The translations under genes and the position numbers were made by a program. A DNA stretch of 64,000 bases from Anaerolineae bacterium (lineage in GTDB: Bacteria > Chloroflexota > Anaerolineae > Aggregatilineales > Phototrophicaceae), in assembly GCA_022823165.1 (NCBI GenBank), contig JAJDXR010000073.1, forward strand, positions 1 through 64,000. The letters run 5' to 3'. This document shows positions 39,331 through 51,517 of this stretch, piece after piece. Every line of letters begins with the position of its first letter. Within the stretch, counting starts at the first letter, position 1. Under the pieces are notes generated by a model. That model saw only the letters and a program-made list of their open reading frames with translations, made no database searches and was not told where the DNA came from.

Positions 39331-40973
39331 CCGCGGCCGGTCGCTTCCAGATACTCGGTGTAGCCGCCCTGGAACTCGCGCAGCCTGCCGGCGCGAATCT
39401 CAACCAGACGGTCAACGGTCTGGTCGAGAAAATAGCGGTCGTGCGAGACAATCAAGACTGTGCCTACAAAGTCATCCAGGGCGTCTTCCAGCACCTCAAC
39501 CGAGGCGATGTCGAGATTGTTGGTGGGCTCGTCCAGCAGTAGCAGGTTCGGCTGCCGCAGCATGACCAGAGCCAGTTGCAAGCGGCTGCGTTCGCCGCCG
39601 GACAGCGACCGTATGGGCTGGCGCACCTGCTCATAGCTGAAAGCCATGCGCAGCAAGAAATTCACGGCAGTGGCTTCGCTGCTGTTCTGCAGGTTGCGGA
39701 TGAGCTCCAGCGGCGCGCGATCGAGCCAGGCGTCCAGCGTCTGATGCTCTTGGGAGTAGTAGCCGATTCGTGTGCTGGGTCCCAATTTGATCTCGCCCGC
39801 CAGCGGCGTCAACTCGCCCAGGATCAGTCGCAGCAGCACCGTTTTGCCAGCGCCGTTGGCGCCAATGACGCCGACCCGCTCGCCGTGCCGCAGCAGGAGA
39901 TCGGCCTCCAGTATCAGCGGCTGATCAGCAAATGCGACAGAAACAGCGACCAATTCGAGCGCTTTCTTGCTGCCGCGCCAGCCGTCGATCTTAAAATCCA
40001 TCAGACGGGCGTCTGTGACCTTTTCGATGATTTCGCCGCGCGCTTCCATCTTTTCCAGTTGACGCCGCCGCTGCCGCGCGGCCAGCATATGCTTGCGGCT
40101 CAGCACCTGTTTAGCCCAGCGTTCAAAGCGCTCGATCATAGCTTCGAGGCGGGCGATCTCCTTTTGCTGGGTCACGTATTGCTGCTGTTGGCGCAGGCGC
40201 CGCAATTCCTTCTCGTTGATGAAGTACGAATAATTGCCGTGGTAAGTAGTGAGCTTGCCCGCCTCCAGTTCCACAGTTTGCGTCGCCACTTCGTCCAGCA
40301 AGTAGCGGTCATGGGAGATGATGACGACCGACTTGGGGTAATTGAGGATGAAGCGCTCTAGCTGGTGCTTGCCGGTCATATCGAGATGATTGTCGGGTTC
40401 ATCCAGCAGCAGAATGTCAGGGGCGGATACGGCCAGGCGAACCAGCGCCACCAGCTTTTTCTGGCCGCCGGAAAGCGCAGCCATGGGCAGTGCGTAGTCG
40501 TCGGCGCTGAAACCCAGCATCGCCAGCAGCTCCCGCACATGGCTGGCGTGGCGGTTGCCGTTCATCGCTTCAAAACGCAGCAGCTCAGCCTCCAGCTCGG
40601 CCAGCGTTTGCGAAAGTTTCGCCTCGTCGCCGTAGACTGCCGGATCCGCCAGCTGGCTCTCAATCGCATTGAGCCGGTCTTCCGCCTGCGCCAATTCAGG
40701 CGGTTTCATCAAGGCCGTCTCAATCAGCGTCATGTCGGGCGGCAGCGTGATATCCTGGGGCAAGTAGCCGATGCGAGTGTCGCGCTGCGCCGTGATACTG
40801 CCGCGGTCGGGCTCGACTTCACCCAAGAGCGCCCTGAACAAGGTCGACTTGCCGGCGCCGTTAGGTCCGACCAGGGCAACGCGGTCGCGGTCGCCGATAA
40901 CCCAGGACAGATCGCGGAATATCTCGTGACCGGCAAAGTTGACTGTAATTTTGTTTACGCGCAAGATCTGCAT
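39327..40973 (-). CDS. ABC-F family ATPase
   Basis: 548 residues from ATG 40973 (MQILRVNKITVNF); the longer upstream frame has no family-like sequence. Two nucleotide-binding domains without membrane helices: Walker A GPNGAGKST and GANGAGKTV, signatures LSGGQKK and LSGGERSR, Walker B ILLLDEPDNHLD and LLLLDEPTNNLD. The linker between them (about 240-320) is highly charged and coiled-coil-like, as in ribosome-acting ABC-F proteins. Likely acts in translation or antibiotic protection; which subgroup is unclear. Confidence 0.9.
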   Translation of the reverse strand: MQILRVNKITVNFAGHEIFRDLSWVIGDRDRVALVGPNGAGKSTLFRALLGEVEPDRGSITAQRDTRIGYLPQDITLPPDMTLIETALMKPPELAQAEDRLNAIESQLADPAVYGDEAKLSQTLAELEAELLRFEAMNGNRHASHVRELLAMLGFSADDYALPMAALSGGQKKLVALVRLAVSAPDILLLDEPDNHLDMTGKHQLERFILNYPKSVVIISHDRYLLDEVATQTVELEAGKLTTYHGNYSYFINEKELRRLRQQQQYVTQQKEIARLEAMIERFERWAKQVLSRKHMLAARQRRRQLEKMEARGEIIEKVTDARLMDFKIDGWRGSKKALELVAVSVAFADQPLILEADLLLRHGERVGVIGANGAGKTVLLRLILGELTPLAGEIKLGPSTRIGYYSQEHQTLDAWLDRAPLELIRNLQNSSEATAVNFLLRMAFSYEQVRQPIRSLSGGERSRLQLALVMLRQPNLLLLDEPTNNLDIASVEVLEDALDDFVGTVLIVSHDRYFLDQTVDRLVEIRAGRLREFQGGYTEYLEATGRG

Positions 40974-41120
40974 CACTATCGGCTCGCAGCGAAATATACC
41001 GCCGCCAAGCATAGCATTCGCAGCCGCCGCGATAAAGCGCGGCGATTCCAAGCCGCCGCGCCGCAGCGGCCGGGGTGGGGTAGAATATCATTATGCGCCA
41101 GACAATCCCAAGTGAGCTCT

Positions 41121-42188
41121 ATGACCGCCCTCCTGGTCGATGCCCAGCAGAACATCGCCTTTAACGCCCAGCAGCTCGGGCGCGACTATCGGGCTTGGGC
41201 CTGGAACCAGCGTCACGGCGAAGCGCCCGGCGATGTTCCGCCCGTCACCACCAGCCTGCCTGACAATCTGCTAGGGCGGGTAGCCATTGTCTTTGGCGGC
41301 ATACAAGTTGTCGCCGAGTCGTCGCCGCATTTGCAACCGTGGCAGCAATTCAATTATCGCGCAGCTGCCGACGCTCGACAGCTCGCCCTATGGCAAGTGG
41401 ATTACTATCGGCGGCTGGCGGATGAGCAGGACAAAATCCAGCTGATTATGACTCAGAAAGACCTGCGGACCGTGCTGGCGTCCTGGGATGCGGACAAGTC
41501 AATCGGCCAGCGCGTTCAAGGCATCGTCATGCTGATGAAGGGGGCTGACGCGATATCGGAACCGCAACAATGTGAAGAATGGCTGGAATACGGTCTGCGC
41601 ATCGTGGCGCCGGCCTGGCGGCGAAATCGCTACACCGATGGCTACGACGGCGATCTCACGCTCCTGGGTTACGAGCTGCTTGAGGTGATGGACGGCTTCA
41701 ATGTGCTGCTGGACATAACGAGCCTGTCGGAGCGGGCCTCGGCCGCAGCCATCGAGCGCTATGCCGGCCCCATAATCGCCAGCCACGCCAACCCGCGCTA
41801 TTTTCAGGATAGTCCGCGCTGCTTGTCAGACTCGCTGATTCAGCGGCTGGCGGAGCGCGATGGGGTGATGGGCATCATGGTGTATAATCGTTTTCTAAGG
41901 AAAGACTGGCATCCCAGCGATCCAAAACGCCGCGTCAGCCTGTCGCATTGGGTCGACGCCGTCGACTACGTCTGCCAGTTGACCGGCTCGATTGACCATG
42001 TAGGCCTGGGCAGCGACATCGACGGCGGCTATGCCTACAGCAGTTTGCCGGAGCCGATTGACACAGCCAGCGATCTGTGGCTGCTGCGGAAAGCGCTGCT
42101 TGCCCGTGGTTTCAGCAGCGGCGATATGAAGGCGATACTGGGCGGCAATATGCTGCGCAAATTGCGGGAATCCTTGCCGGACGGATAA
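41121..42188 (+). CDS. Membrane-dipeptidase-like (M19) protein, metal ligands missing
   Basis: 355 residues from ATG 41121. The overall pattern is peptidase M19 (renal dipeptidase): WKDLRTVLAS-type helix, GIVMLMKGADAI where a GIEGGHAI-like motif is expected, VLLDITSLSERA, IIASHANPRYF and VGLGSDIDGGY. The usual zinc ligands are mostly absent: the N-terminal HxD is LVDAQQN, the Glu of the GIEGG-type motif is Met/Lys, the first late His (DxSH) is Thr/Ser; only His in SHAN and Asp in GSDIDG remain. It is therefore either an inactive homologue or uses a different chemistry. Divergent from the ABC-F gene. Confidence 0.78.
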   Translation: MTALLVDAQQNIAFNAQQLGRDYRAWAWNQRHGEAPGDVPPVTTSLPDNLLGRVAIVFGGIQVVAESSPHLQPWQQFNYRAAADARQLALWQVDYYRRLADEQDKIQLIMTQKDLRTVLASWDADKSIGQRVQGIVMLMKGADAISEPQQCEEWLEYGLRIVAPAWRRNRYTDGYDGDLTLLGYELLEVMDGFNVLLDITSLSERASAAAIERYAGPIIASHANPRYFQDSPRCLSDSLIQRLAERDGVMGIMVYNRFLRKDWHPSDPKRRVSLSHWVDAVDYVCQLTGSIDHVGLGSDIDGGYAYSSLPEPIDTASDLWLLRKALLARGFSSGDMKAILGGNMLRKLRESLPDG

Positions 42189-42193
42189 TTTGT

Positions 42194-42709
42194 ATGTGGC
42201 GCTTCGCACAAGTTGGCATTGCCTTAGGCGCTCTGGGCGTCATGATCTGCTTCATGGGCTTATTCCCCGGCGTCACCGGCGCGCCGACGACTGCCGGCAT
42301 TGGCTTGGTTCAGGTGGTCATGGTGCTGGTTGGCTACAGCCTGCTGATTCTGGGCGCGTTGACCTATCTCAAGTACACCTTCTATCTCGATGTTCCCTCC
42401 ACGCTGAGCCAGCAAATCGGCCTGCGGCTGGCGCTAACGGGCATACTCTTCGCCGCGCTGGCCGGGCTGGCCGATATTTTAGGTTTCGGTACGCATATTC
42501 GTGATGATTCCGGCGACATCTTTTTCGGGCAGTTGCAGGTGATTGGCATCCTGGCGAGCTTCGCCCTGTCATCGCTGGGCGTCCTGGTCTATGTGCTGGC
42601 CGGCGCCCACATCGCCCGGCATGCCCCGGTGGAAGCGCTCAGCGACAGCATCGCCGGCGTTGACGACACCAAAGAGTTGCTGCTGGTCGAAGTCGACCAG
42701 ACGCCCTAG
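42194..42709 (+). CDS. Four-helix membrane protein, unknown
   Basis: 171 residues from ATG 42194, 5 bases after the dipeptidase-like gene. Four hydrophobic segments (about 3-25, 37-58, 76-96, 110-135) and a short acidic C-tail. No family recognised. Tight spacing makes an operon with the gene before it likely. Confidence 0.7.
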   Translation: MWRFAQVGIALGALGVMICFMGLFPGVTGAPTTAGIGLVQVVMVLVGYSLLILGALTYLKYTFYLDVPSTLSQQIGLRLALTGILFAALAGLADILGFGTHIRDDSGDIFFGQLQVIGILASFALSSLGVLVYVLAGAHIARHAPVEALSDSIAGVDDTKELLLVEVDQTP

Positions 42710-42773
42710 CGCCCGCCCCGGGCAATTCATGGCGGCGGCTCGCTGAACTGCCAGGCAAGCGTAGGGGAATCCG

Positions 42774-43922
42774 GTGCGGAATAAGCCTGCCAAGCTGCTT
42801 TATGTGGTCAACATTCCGCGTTTCTTTTTGTCCCACCGTTTGCCCCTGGCTTTGGCTGCGCGCGCCGAGGGCTTTGATGTTCAGGTGGCCGCGTCCGACA
42901 GGGACCAAGAATCCGCTGATCGCATCAGAGCGGCCGGCCTGCCCTTTCATCCTTTGCCCTTGAGCCAACACGGGCTGAATCCGCTGCGCGAATTGCGGAC
43001 GATAGTTGCCTTGCAGCGGCTCTACACCCGCCTGCAACCCGACTTGCTGCACCAGATCAGCATCAAACCCGTCATCTACGGCGGCATCGCGGCCAAGCTC
43101 AGCCGCCGCCGCGCGGTCATCCAGGCGATGAGCGGTCTGGGCTACCTGCATACCAGCGACACGCGGCGAGCCAAGCTGCTGGAGATTTTCAGCCGTCCGG
43201 CTTTCAGGCTGGCGCTTGCCGGCGCCGGCACAATCATGATCTTCCAGAATCCCGATGACCGCCAGGTATTTGTCAAGCGCAGCTTGATCAGCCCAAGCAA
43301 AGCCATTGTCATCCGCGGTTCGGGTGTAGACGAGAACAGGTTCAAGCCGCGCCCCGAGCAGCTTTCGAGCCCGCCGGTGGTGCTCTTCGCCGGGCGCCTG
43401 CTCTGGCAAAAAGGCCTGGGAGAATTTGTCGAGCTGGCGCGCAGGTTACAGGGCAAGGCGCGCTTCCGCGTGGTCGGCTACGAAGAGCGAACCAGCCCGT
43501 CGAATGTGCCGGCGCGACAGCTGCGATCCTGGCATGAGGCCGGCATCATCGAATGGGACGGCCGCCGCGACGATATGGAGCGGGTCTACGGCGAGTGTCA
43601 TATCGTCTGCCTGCCGTCTACCTACGGTGAAGGCGTGCCCAAGACGCTGATCGAGGCGGCTGCCTGCGGGCGGGCTTGTGTAACGACCGATACGCCCGGC
43701 TGCCGCGAAATCGTGCGCCATCGCGAAAACGGCTTGCTGGCGCCGCCGAGGGACATTGACGCGCTTGCGGAAGCCGTGAAGCTGCTGATCGACAAGCCAG
43801 CCCTGAGACAGGCCTTTGGCGCGAAAGGGCGTGAGATTGCGCTGCAAGGATTTACCTTGAGCCGGGTCGCCGCGGAGACGATTGCGCTGTATCGATCCCT
43901 GCTGGAAGCCGGCGGTGATTAA
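42774..43922 (+). CDS. Family 4 glycosyltransferase
   Basis: 382 residues starting with GTG 42774 behind GTAGGGG. Two Rossmann-like halves: VVNIPRFFLSHRLPLALAA at the start, and the GT-B donor site in the second half with YGEGVPKTLIEAA (the E-x7-E motif) and VTTDTPGCREIV. Transfers a sugar from a nucleotide donor to a lipid-linked or surface glycan. The N-terminal pattern (PRFFLSHR ... QISIKPVIYGG) resembles exopolysaccharide transferases, but no export genes are adjacent. Confidence 0.88.
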   Translation: MRNKPAKLLYVVNIPRFFLSHRLPLALAARAEGFDVQVAASDRDQESADRIRAAGLPFHPLPLSQHGLNPLRELRTIVALQRLYTRLQPDLLHQISIKPVIYGGIAAKLSRRRAVIQAMSGLGYLHTSDTRRAKLLEIFSRPAFRLALAGAGTIMIFQNPDDRQVFVKRSLISPSKAIVIRGSGVDENRFKPRPEQLSSPPVVLFAGRLLWQKGLGEFVELARRLQGKARFRVVGYEERTSPSNVPARQLRSWHEAGIIEWDGRRDDMERVYGECHIVCLPSTYGEGVPKTLIEAAACGRACVTTDTPGCREIVRHRENGLLAPPRDIDALAEAVKLLIDKPALRQAFGAKGREIALQGFTLSRVAAETIALYRSLLEAGGD

Positions 43923-43968
43923 CTCCGCAATTACGTGAATCGAGCGCCAGGCGCCGGTCAGCTGGCAG

Positions 43969-44634
43969 CTATTTTCCCAAGCCCGCCGCCTTATGCGCTG
44001 CGCGGATGGGCTCGGGCAAGCGGAAGCGCGGAGCGCAAGCCAAGACCAGTTCTACCGCGCTCTCGAGCGTAGCCAGGTGCCCCGCGGACACGTAAACCGG
44101 CTTGACGCCGGTCCGCGCGCGCAGCACAAAGCCCAGCTCTCGACCGCGGAAGCGCAACGGAGCGCGGCTGCCCTTTGTTTCCGCTGGCTCATCGTAGTCG
44201 CCAATGTAATGCGACTTGCCGCAGCCAATCGTCGGACGCCGGAGCCACAAGCCCAGGTGAGCCGCGATGCCCATGCGCCGCGGATGGATTTGCCCCATGC
44301 CATCAAAAATTATCGCATCGGGTTCATGGTTGATTTTGCTCAGCGCTTGCAAAATCACGGGACCTTCGCGGAATGCGAGTAGACCGGGAATGTAGGGGTA
44401 GCGGGTTTCCTGCTGCGCGACGACCGTCTCAATGCCCAGCAGGTCGGGAAAACTCATGACGACGACAGCCGCCCGCGACTGACCGTTCTTTACGCTGACG
44501 TCGATGCCGGCAACCCGCTTGACGCGGTCGATTTCAAGCGGAAGGTCGCTGACCAGGCGGGACGCCAATTCTGTCTGCAAGGCGATGGCCGACTTGGGAT
44601 TTAAATCCCAATCGTGCAGCGGCTCGATCCGCAT
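43969..44634 (-). CDS. nfi: Endonuclease V
   Basis: 221 residues from ATG 44634 (MRIEPLHDWDLNP); the upstream frame is the antisense of the rpoD end. Repairs deaminated bases (inosine) by nicking. The catalytic set fits: Asp45 in AGIDVS, Tyr81 of the YIPG wedge, Glu90 in AFRE, Asp111 in IIFDGMGQIHPRRMG. Normal length. 22 bases after rpoD, so probably transcribed with it. Confidence 0.93.
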   Translation of the reverse strand: MRIEPLHDWDLNPKSAIALQTELASRLVSDLPLEIDRVKRVAGIDVSVKNGQSRAAVVVMSFPDLLGIETVVAQQETRYPYIPGLLAFREGPVILQALSKINHEPDAIIFDGMGQIHPRRMGIAAHLGLWLRRPTIGCGKSHYIGDYDEPAETKGSRAPLRFRGRELGFVLRARTGVKPVYVSAGHLATLESAVELVLACAPRFRLPEPIRAAHKAAGLGK

Positions 44635-44656
44635 AGCCCCAGCGCCGATACGCGGT

Positions 44657-46228
<1,572 letters not shown>

Positions 46229-46279
46229 ATTGCTGACTCCTTCTGTTGAAATCGATGATTGCCGCGATGGGAGTACCTT

Positions 46280-48343
46280 TTAGCTGACCGCCACATTGAT
46301 GCGAGCCTTGGCCCGCATCGATAGCATTATCTTCGCACTGATTTGATCCCGATAGTGGTCGTCGCTTTCCGAGCCGGTTTGGGCTTCTTCTTGCAGATAC
46401 TGCATCTCGACGCGTTCGCTATCGAGGCGTTGCAGCCGCAATTGAAGCGCGCGAATCACCAGATCTTCTTTCAAGCTGAAGCCGGGCAAGCTGAAGCCGG
46501 GCCTGGCTTTTTGCGAGCCTCTTCTAAATATATCGTTTAAGTCGACCTGAAAGTTTCCGTTTATCCGCTCTGAAACCGCATCCGAGTCGGAAATCAGCAG
46601 CGCCATAACCTCGGTTCGCAAGTCATCGTCCAGCACGTCCTTGAGGTATTCCATAGGCGCCATATCGTCTTGCGCCATAGAATCCTGCAAAAACACCATC
46701 AGCGCGCGGTACTGGCTCTGCGTGAAATCGTGGGCGCACAACTCGCCGAGGGGACCCCGCAGCAGGTCTTCGTCTTCAGCCGCCAGTTCGCGCAATTTTC
46801 GATTCACCTGATAGAGTAAATCCGGGTTTTTTAAGAGCGCGCTCAAGCAGAATGCTTCTATCGCGTGTTTAAGTGGCTTCGACGGCGCCGGCAATTCCGC
46901 TGGTTTCTCAGCGCCGTCACTTTCCGCCGCGAACTCGGGCCCGGCGATTTCGTATTCGTTGTCCCAGTATTCCGGCGGCAAATCCGGCGGCGCGTCTGGC
47001 GGCGCAGCGGACGGCGCTTGCTGGGGGAGCGGCGCCTGCTCTTGCGCCCAAGCCAGCATATCGCGCTCGCTGATGCGCAAGCGCCGCGCCAGTTTCTGTA
47101 TGTTGTCTTGCTTGTAGACGTTGTTCTCCGATACCAGCAGCATAGGCAGCACTGCCTGAGCCACCGCCTGACGCGCTTGCAGGCTGGAATCAGCAGTTAG
47201 AGACTCAGCTTCCATGTCGATGACGAAGTCAGCGACGCTTTGCGCGCCTTCAACCAGTGCCGGCCAGCCTCCCGGCGATTCGCGCAGATAGTCGTCCGGA
47301 TCTTTGCCGGCGGGAATTTGCAGTATGGCGATATCCACGGACAGCTTGCCGGCGAAATCCCGCGTCAAGGTCTGGCGGGCGACATCCAGGCTGCGGCGGG
47401 CGGCATTTTGGCCCGCTTCGTCAGCGTCCAGCGCGAGCACTATGCGCTTGGCGTAGCGCGGCGCCACCAGGCGAATCTGGGGCTCGGTCATGGCTGTGCC
47501 CATTTGCGCCACGACATTGGCGTAGCCCGCCTGATGCGCCTGGATCACATCCATATAGCCTTCGGCAATCACAACTGCGCCACCCTCGCGTATGGCGGTC
47601 CGACCCATGTCCAGGCCGAATAAAAGACGGCTCTTGTCAAAGAGGGTCGATTGCGGCGAGTTGATGTACTTCGCGCTGTCGCCGGCGCCCAGGGCGCGGC
47701 CGCCGAAACCGACGACACGGCCGCGTTCATCGCGGATGGGGATGATCAAGCGATTGCGGAAGCGATCGTATACGCGTCCGTTCTCGTTCCGCACAGCCAA
47801 GCCGACTTCGACTATATCGTCGTCTTGATGGCCCAGACCGCGCAGGGCGCGCAGCATAAAGTCCCAGCTGTCCGGAGCGTATCCGATCTGGAAAGCCTGA
47901 ACGGTTTCGTCGTTCAAGCCGCGCTGCTCACGCAAGTAGGAGCGGATCCCGGCCGCGGCTTCGCGGCGCAAAGCCCCCTGAAAAAACTCCGCCGCGCTCG
48001 CGGTGATGCCGCGCAGCCGCTCAAGCTGATCGTTGCGGCTTTTCTGCGCCGCCGATTGCCGCTGCAGCTCCACGCCGGCTTCAGCAGCCAATTCCCGCAG
48101 CGCTTCTTTGAAGTCCCAGCCGTGCAGCTTCTGGGCGAAAGAAAAGAGGTCGCCGCCTTCAGCGCAGGCGCCAAAACAATGCCAGGTCTGCCGCGCCGGG
48201 TTGATGACAAAGGAAGGCGTCTTCTCATTGTGGAAAGGACAGCAAGCCTTATGGTTGCGCCCGGCTTTTTTCAGGCTGGGCACAAAGCGCTGGACATAAC
48301 TGACTATGTCGATGCGAGCCTTAATGTCATCCGTTGTGGACAC
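46280..48343 (-). CDS. dnaG: DNA primase
   Basis: 687 residues from GTG 48343, chosen because AGGAGGGG is 6-13 bases upstream; the longer frame would add 16 residues past that site. Zinc-binding domain CCPFHNEKTPSF ... HCFGACAEGGD (one extra residue between the last Cys pair), Toprim core with EGYMDVIQAHQ and DADEAG, and a long C-terminal helicase-binding part. Makes RNA primers. First gene of a dnaG-rpoD-nfi unit. Confidence 0.97.
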   Translation of the reverse strand: MSTTDDIKARIDIVSYVQRFVPSLKKAGRNHKACCPFHNEKTPSFVINPARQTWHCFGACAEGGDLFSFAQKLHGWDFKEALRELAAEAGVELQRQSAAQKSRNDQLERLRGITASAAEFFQGALRREAAAGIRSYLREQRGLNDETVQAFQIGYAPDSWDFMLRALRGLGHQDDDIVEVGLAVRNENGRVYDRFRNRLIIPIRDERGRVVGFGGRALGAGDSAKYINSPQSTLFDKSRLLFGLDMGRTAIREGGAVVIAEGYMDVIQAHQAGYANVVAQMGTAMTEPQIRLVAPRYAKRIVLALDADEAGQNAARRSLDVARQTLTRDFAGKLSVDIAILQIPAGKDPDDYLRESPGGWPALVEGAQSVADFVIDMEAESLTADSSLQARQAVAQAVLPMLLVSENNVYKQDNIQKLARRLRISERDMLAWAQEQAPLPQQAPSAAPPDAPPDLPPEYWDNEYEIAGPEFAAESDGAEKPAELPAPSKPLKHAIEAFCLSALLKNPDLLYQVNRKLRELAAEDEDLLRGPLGELCAHDFTQSQYRALMVFLQDSMAQDDMAPMEYLKDVLDDDLRTEVMALLISDSDAVSERINGNFQVDLNDIFRRGSQKARPGFSLPGFSLKEDLVIRALQLRLQRLDSERVEMQYLQEEAQTGSESDDHYRDQISAKIMLSMRAKARINVAVS

Positions 48344-48376
48344 GGATTGCCCCTCCTGGAAGAGACTTGACACACG

Positions 48377-48405
48377 ATTATAGTGATACACACAGTCTAT
48401 GACAA
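48377..48405 (-). promoter_or_regulatory. dnaG-rpoD promoter
   Basis: Minus strand TTGTCA (48400-48405), 17-base spacer, TATAAT (48377-48382), about 34 bases before GTG 48343. Confidence 0.75.
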
Positions 48406-48517
48406 TAAATTGCTACACAGGTTGGACAAATATACTAAGGACCGGTCTACGGATTTGACTTCTCAGAGCCTTGGGCGCTCGGATGAATGCGCTTCGGATG
48501 AGCAGCTGCAATGGCTG

Positions 48518-51517
48518 CTAGAAGTTCTCCAGCTCGCTTAAGTCGACGATCCCCGTTTGCATGCCGCTGATGCGCTGGAGCAGCGCAATTCGATTATTGC
48601 GCAGCTTCGGATCCGGGTCGTGAACCAGCACATGGTCGAAGAATTCGCTCACGGCCGGCGCCATGGCTTCGAATGCTGTGAGGAAGCCGTCGATGTTTGC
48701 CAGCGGGCCGATCTTGGCGGAAGCGCAATCGTATGCCTGGTAAAGATGCTTTTCTTCAGGCGCGCTCATGATATCCGGCCGCAGTTCCATAGCGGCTTCG
48801 GCTTTGGTGATCCTGGCGCAGCGGGCAAAACTGTCAAGGATCGCTTCCCAATCCTCGCGGGCTACCCAATGCGACAGCTCCTTGATGCCGCGGAGCGCGC
48901 GGCAGGGATTATGGGCCTGCGCCTTCAGAACCGCCTTGATGACATCTGGCGCAAGCTCAACGTTTTCGCCCAGCCAGTTGGAGAAGCGGCCTTCCACGAA
49001 ATCCAGCGCCTGCTGCTTGACCGGCAAGTCGACCGGCAGCGGCTGGCTATCAGCCACGCGAGCAATCAGCCGGCGGATGTCCACCGAGATTCCCGCTTCC
49101 ACCAGTATGCGGATGACGCCCAGAGCAGCGCGCCGCAGACCAAAGGGATCGGATGTTGATTTCGGCGCCAAGCCAACCGCGATCAGCCCGACCAGGCTGT
49201 CAAGTTTGTCCGCCAGCGCCAGCAGTCGGCCAGCGTCGGAAGCGGGCAGGCGGTCGCCGGCGCCGGTCGGCAGCCAGTGTTCGTATATCGCTTGCGCTAC
49301 TGCCGCGTCAATGCCTTCGCGCAGCGCGTATTCGCGCCCCATAATGCCCTGCAAAGAGGTCATCTCCACCACCATACTGGTCGCCAGATCCGCTTTGGCG
49401 ATGTCAGCCGCGGCGCGCGCGACCGCAATGTCGGCCGCGGCGAAACCCAACAGCGCGCCCAAGTCTTCGATGGTCGCGGCCACGCGATCGTTCTTGGCGC
49501 GCATGGAGCCGAGGTCGGCCTGAAATGTCAGCGTCTCCAGGCGCGGCAGGTAGTCTTTGAGCGGCTGCTTGATATCCGCCTGGTAAAAGAATCGCGCGTC
49601 AGAAAATCGCGCGCGCAGCACTTGCTCGTTGCCATAAACTACCTTGTCAAGATGCGCGTCGTCGCCGTTACGCAGGCCGATGAAATAGTTCATAAGCCGG
49701 CCGGCGCTGTCCTCCAGCGCGAAGTAGCGCTGATGTTTACGCATGACCGTCACCAGCACATCGCGCGGCAGCTCGAGATAAGCGGCGTCGAATGCGCCCA
49801 GGAATGCCGTTGGCGCTTCCAGCAGATGGGTCGCTTCCTGCAGCAGCGTGTCATCATCCGCTACCCTAGCAGAGACTTTTGCGGCGAGGGCGTCTATTTG
49901 TTCTCGTATGACCGCGCTACGCTCTTCGGAATCCAGCAGAATGCCTTGCCGGCGGGTAGACAGTAGATAATCCGAGGCGCCGGTTAACGCAATCTCAGGC
50001 GAGCCGTAGGGGCGCAAACCGCGCGTGGACTTCCCGCTCGCCACGCCGGCGTATGCGAAGGGGATGACGTCGCCGCCGAAAAGCGCGACAATCCAGCGAA
50101 TAGGGCGTGAAAAGGCCAAATCGGACGAATTCCAACGCATGGATTTGCTGAACTTCAAGCCGGCGATGAATGCGGGCAGAGCGCCCGCCAATACCTCTGC
50201 GCTAGGCTTGCCCTGGTTGCGCGCCGTGGCAGTGACATAACTGCCGCCGTCGATCTTCTCGATTTGAAGGTCCGTCACAGCGACGCCCTTGCCGCGCGCG
50301 AAACCGATGGCCGCGCGCGTCGGCTTGCCGTCAGCGTCGTAAGCGCGCTCAGCCGGCGGACCCTTGGCCAGGAATTCCTCGTCCGTTTGCCGAGGCGCCA
50401 GCTCATGCGCGAGAATGGCGATGCGGCGCGGCGTGGCGAAAACATCCAGGCCCGCGTATGTCAGGCGCAGTTCATCAAATAGTCCCGGCGCAGCGCTCGT
50501 CGCCTGAGCCAGCGCAACAGCCACATCAGCGGCCGGCATCTCTTCAACGCCGATTTCTATCAGCACATCGGCGGATGCTGCCGGCGCGGGCGGCATGTCG
50601 CCCGGCGATTGCAGAGCCGCTCCAGCCCACTTCCCCGCCATTTTCAGCAAGGGATAACCCAGCGCCTCGCGCTGCCCCACGTACTGCTTGGCGATCGCGC
50701 GCGTCATTTCGCGCATGCGGCGGAAATAAGTCGCGCGTTCGGTGACGCCGATGGCGCCGCGCGTATCCAGCACGTTGAAGAGGTGGCTGCATTTGAGCAC
50801 ATAGTCATAAGCGGCGATCAAGGCGTCGCCTTCCAGCGCGCGGGCGTATTCGCGCTCGTAGGTGTCGTAAGTCGAGCGCAGGGCGTCGACGTCAGCCAGG
50901 TCAAAATAGTAGCGGCAATGCTCCACCTCGTCGTTGAACATCACATCGCCGTAGCTGACGCCGGGCAGCCAGTCGATATCCCAAGCCGATTCTTTCCCTT
51001 GCAGCGCCAGGACGATGCGCTCAATGCCATAGGTAATTTCCACGCTGACGGGCTCCAGGTTCATGCCGCCGGCTTGCTGAAAATAAGTGAACTGCGTGAT
51101 TTCCTGGCCGTCGAGCCAGACTTCCCAACCCAGCCCCCAGGCGCCCAGAGCCGGCGATTCCCAGTTGTCTTCAACGAAGCGGATATCGTGTTCCCGCGCC
51201 TTGATGCCCAGCGCCTCCAGCGAGGCCAGATAGAGCTCCTGCGGGTTGCCGGGATCAGGCTTGAGGATGACCTGGTACTGGTAATATTTTTGCATGCGGT
51301 TGGGATTTTCGCCGAAGCGACCGTCATCGGGCCGGACCGACGGTTCGACATAAGCCACGCGCCAGGGCTCGGGACCCAGTACGCGCAGCGTCGTGGCGGG
51401 ATTGCCAGTACCGGCGCCGACCTGCACATTGTAGGGCTCCCAGATCAGGCAGCCCTGGGCCGCCCAATACTCATGCAGCTTGAGGATAACTTGCTGAAAT
51501 GTTAAGGCTGTAGTCAT
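48518..51517 (-). CDS. glyQS: Glycyl-tRNA synthetase, fused alpha and beta chains
   Basis: 999 residues from ATG 51517 (GAGGAGCTGC upstream; the 36 codons before it are not family-like). Residues 1 to about 300 are the alpha chain ([38 protein letters not shown]), then a short linker rich in Pro/Ala (about 305-320), then the beta chain ([11 protein letters not shown] onward) with the body and anticodon-binding end. Charges tRNA-Gly. The fusion of the two chains of the heterotetrameric enzyme is known in some bacteria (e.g. Chlamydia). Confidence 0.96.
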   Translation of the reverse strand: MTTALTFQQVILKLHEYWAAQGCLIWEPYNVQVGAGTGNPATTLRVLGPEPWRVAYVEPSVRPDDGRFGENPNRMQKYYQYQVILKPDPGNPQELYLASLEALGIKAREHDIRFVEDNWESPALGAWGLGWEVWLDGQEITQFTYFQQAGGMNLEPVSVEITYGIERIVLALQGKESAWDIDWLPGVSYGDVMFNDEVEHCRYYFDLADVDALRSTYDTYEREYARALEGDALIAAYDYVLKCSHLFNVLDTRGAIGVTERATYFRRMREMTRAIAKQYVGQREALGYPLLKMAGKWAGAALQSPGDMPPAPAASADVLIEIGVEEMPAADVAVALAQATSAAPGLFDELRLTYAGLDVFATPRRIAILAHELAPRQTDEEFLAKGPPAERAYDADGKPTRAAIGFARGKGVAVTDLQIEKIDGGSYVTATARNQGKPSAEVLAGALPAFIAGLKFSKSMRWNSSDLAFSRPIRWIVALFGGDVIPFAYAGVASGKSTRGLRPYGSPEIALTGASDYLLSTRRQGILLDSEERSAVIREQIDALAAKVSARVADDDTLLQEATHLLEAPTAFLGAFDAAYLELPRDVLVTVMRKHQRYFALEDSAGRLMNYFIGLRNGDDAHLDKVVYGNEQVLRARFSDARFFYQADIKQPLKDYLPRLETLTFQADLGSMRAKNDRVAATIEDLGALLGFAAADIAVARAAADIAKADLATSMVVEMTSLQGIMGREYALREGIDAAVAQAIYEHWLPTGAGDRLPASDAGRLLALADKLDSLVGLIAVGLAPKSTSDPFGLRRAALGVIRILVEAGISVDIRRLIARVADSQPLPVDLPVKQQALDFVEGRFSNWLGENVELAPDVIKAVLKAQAHNPCRALRGIKELSHWVAREDWEAILDSFARCARITKAEAAMELRPDIMSAPEEKHLYQAYDCASAKIGPLANIDGFLTAFEAMAPAVSEFFDHVLVHDPDPKLRNNRIALLQRISGMQTGIVDLSELENF

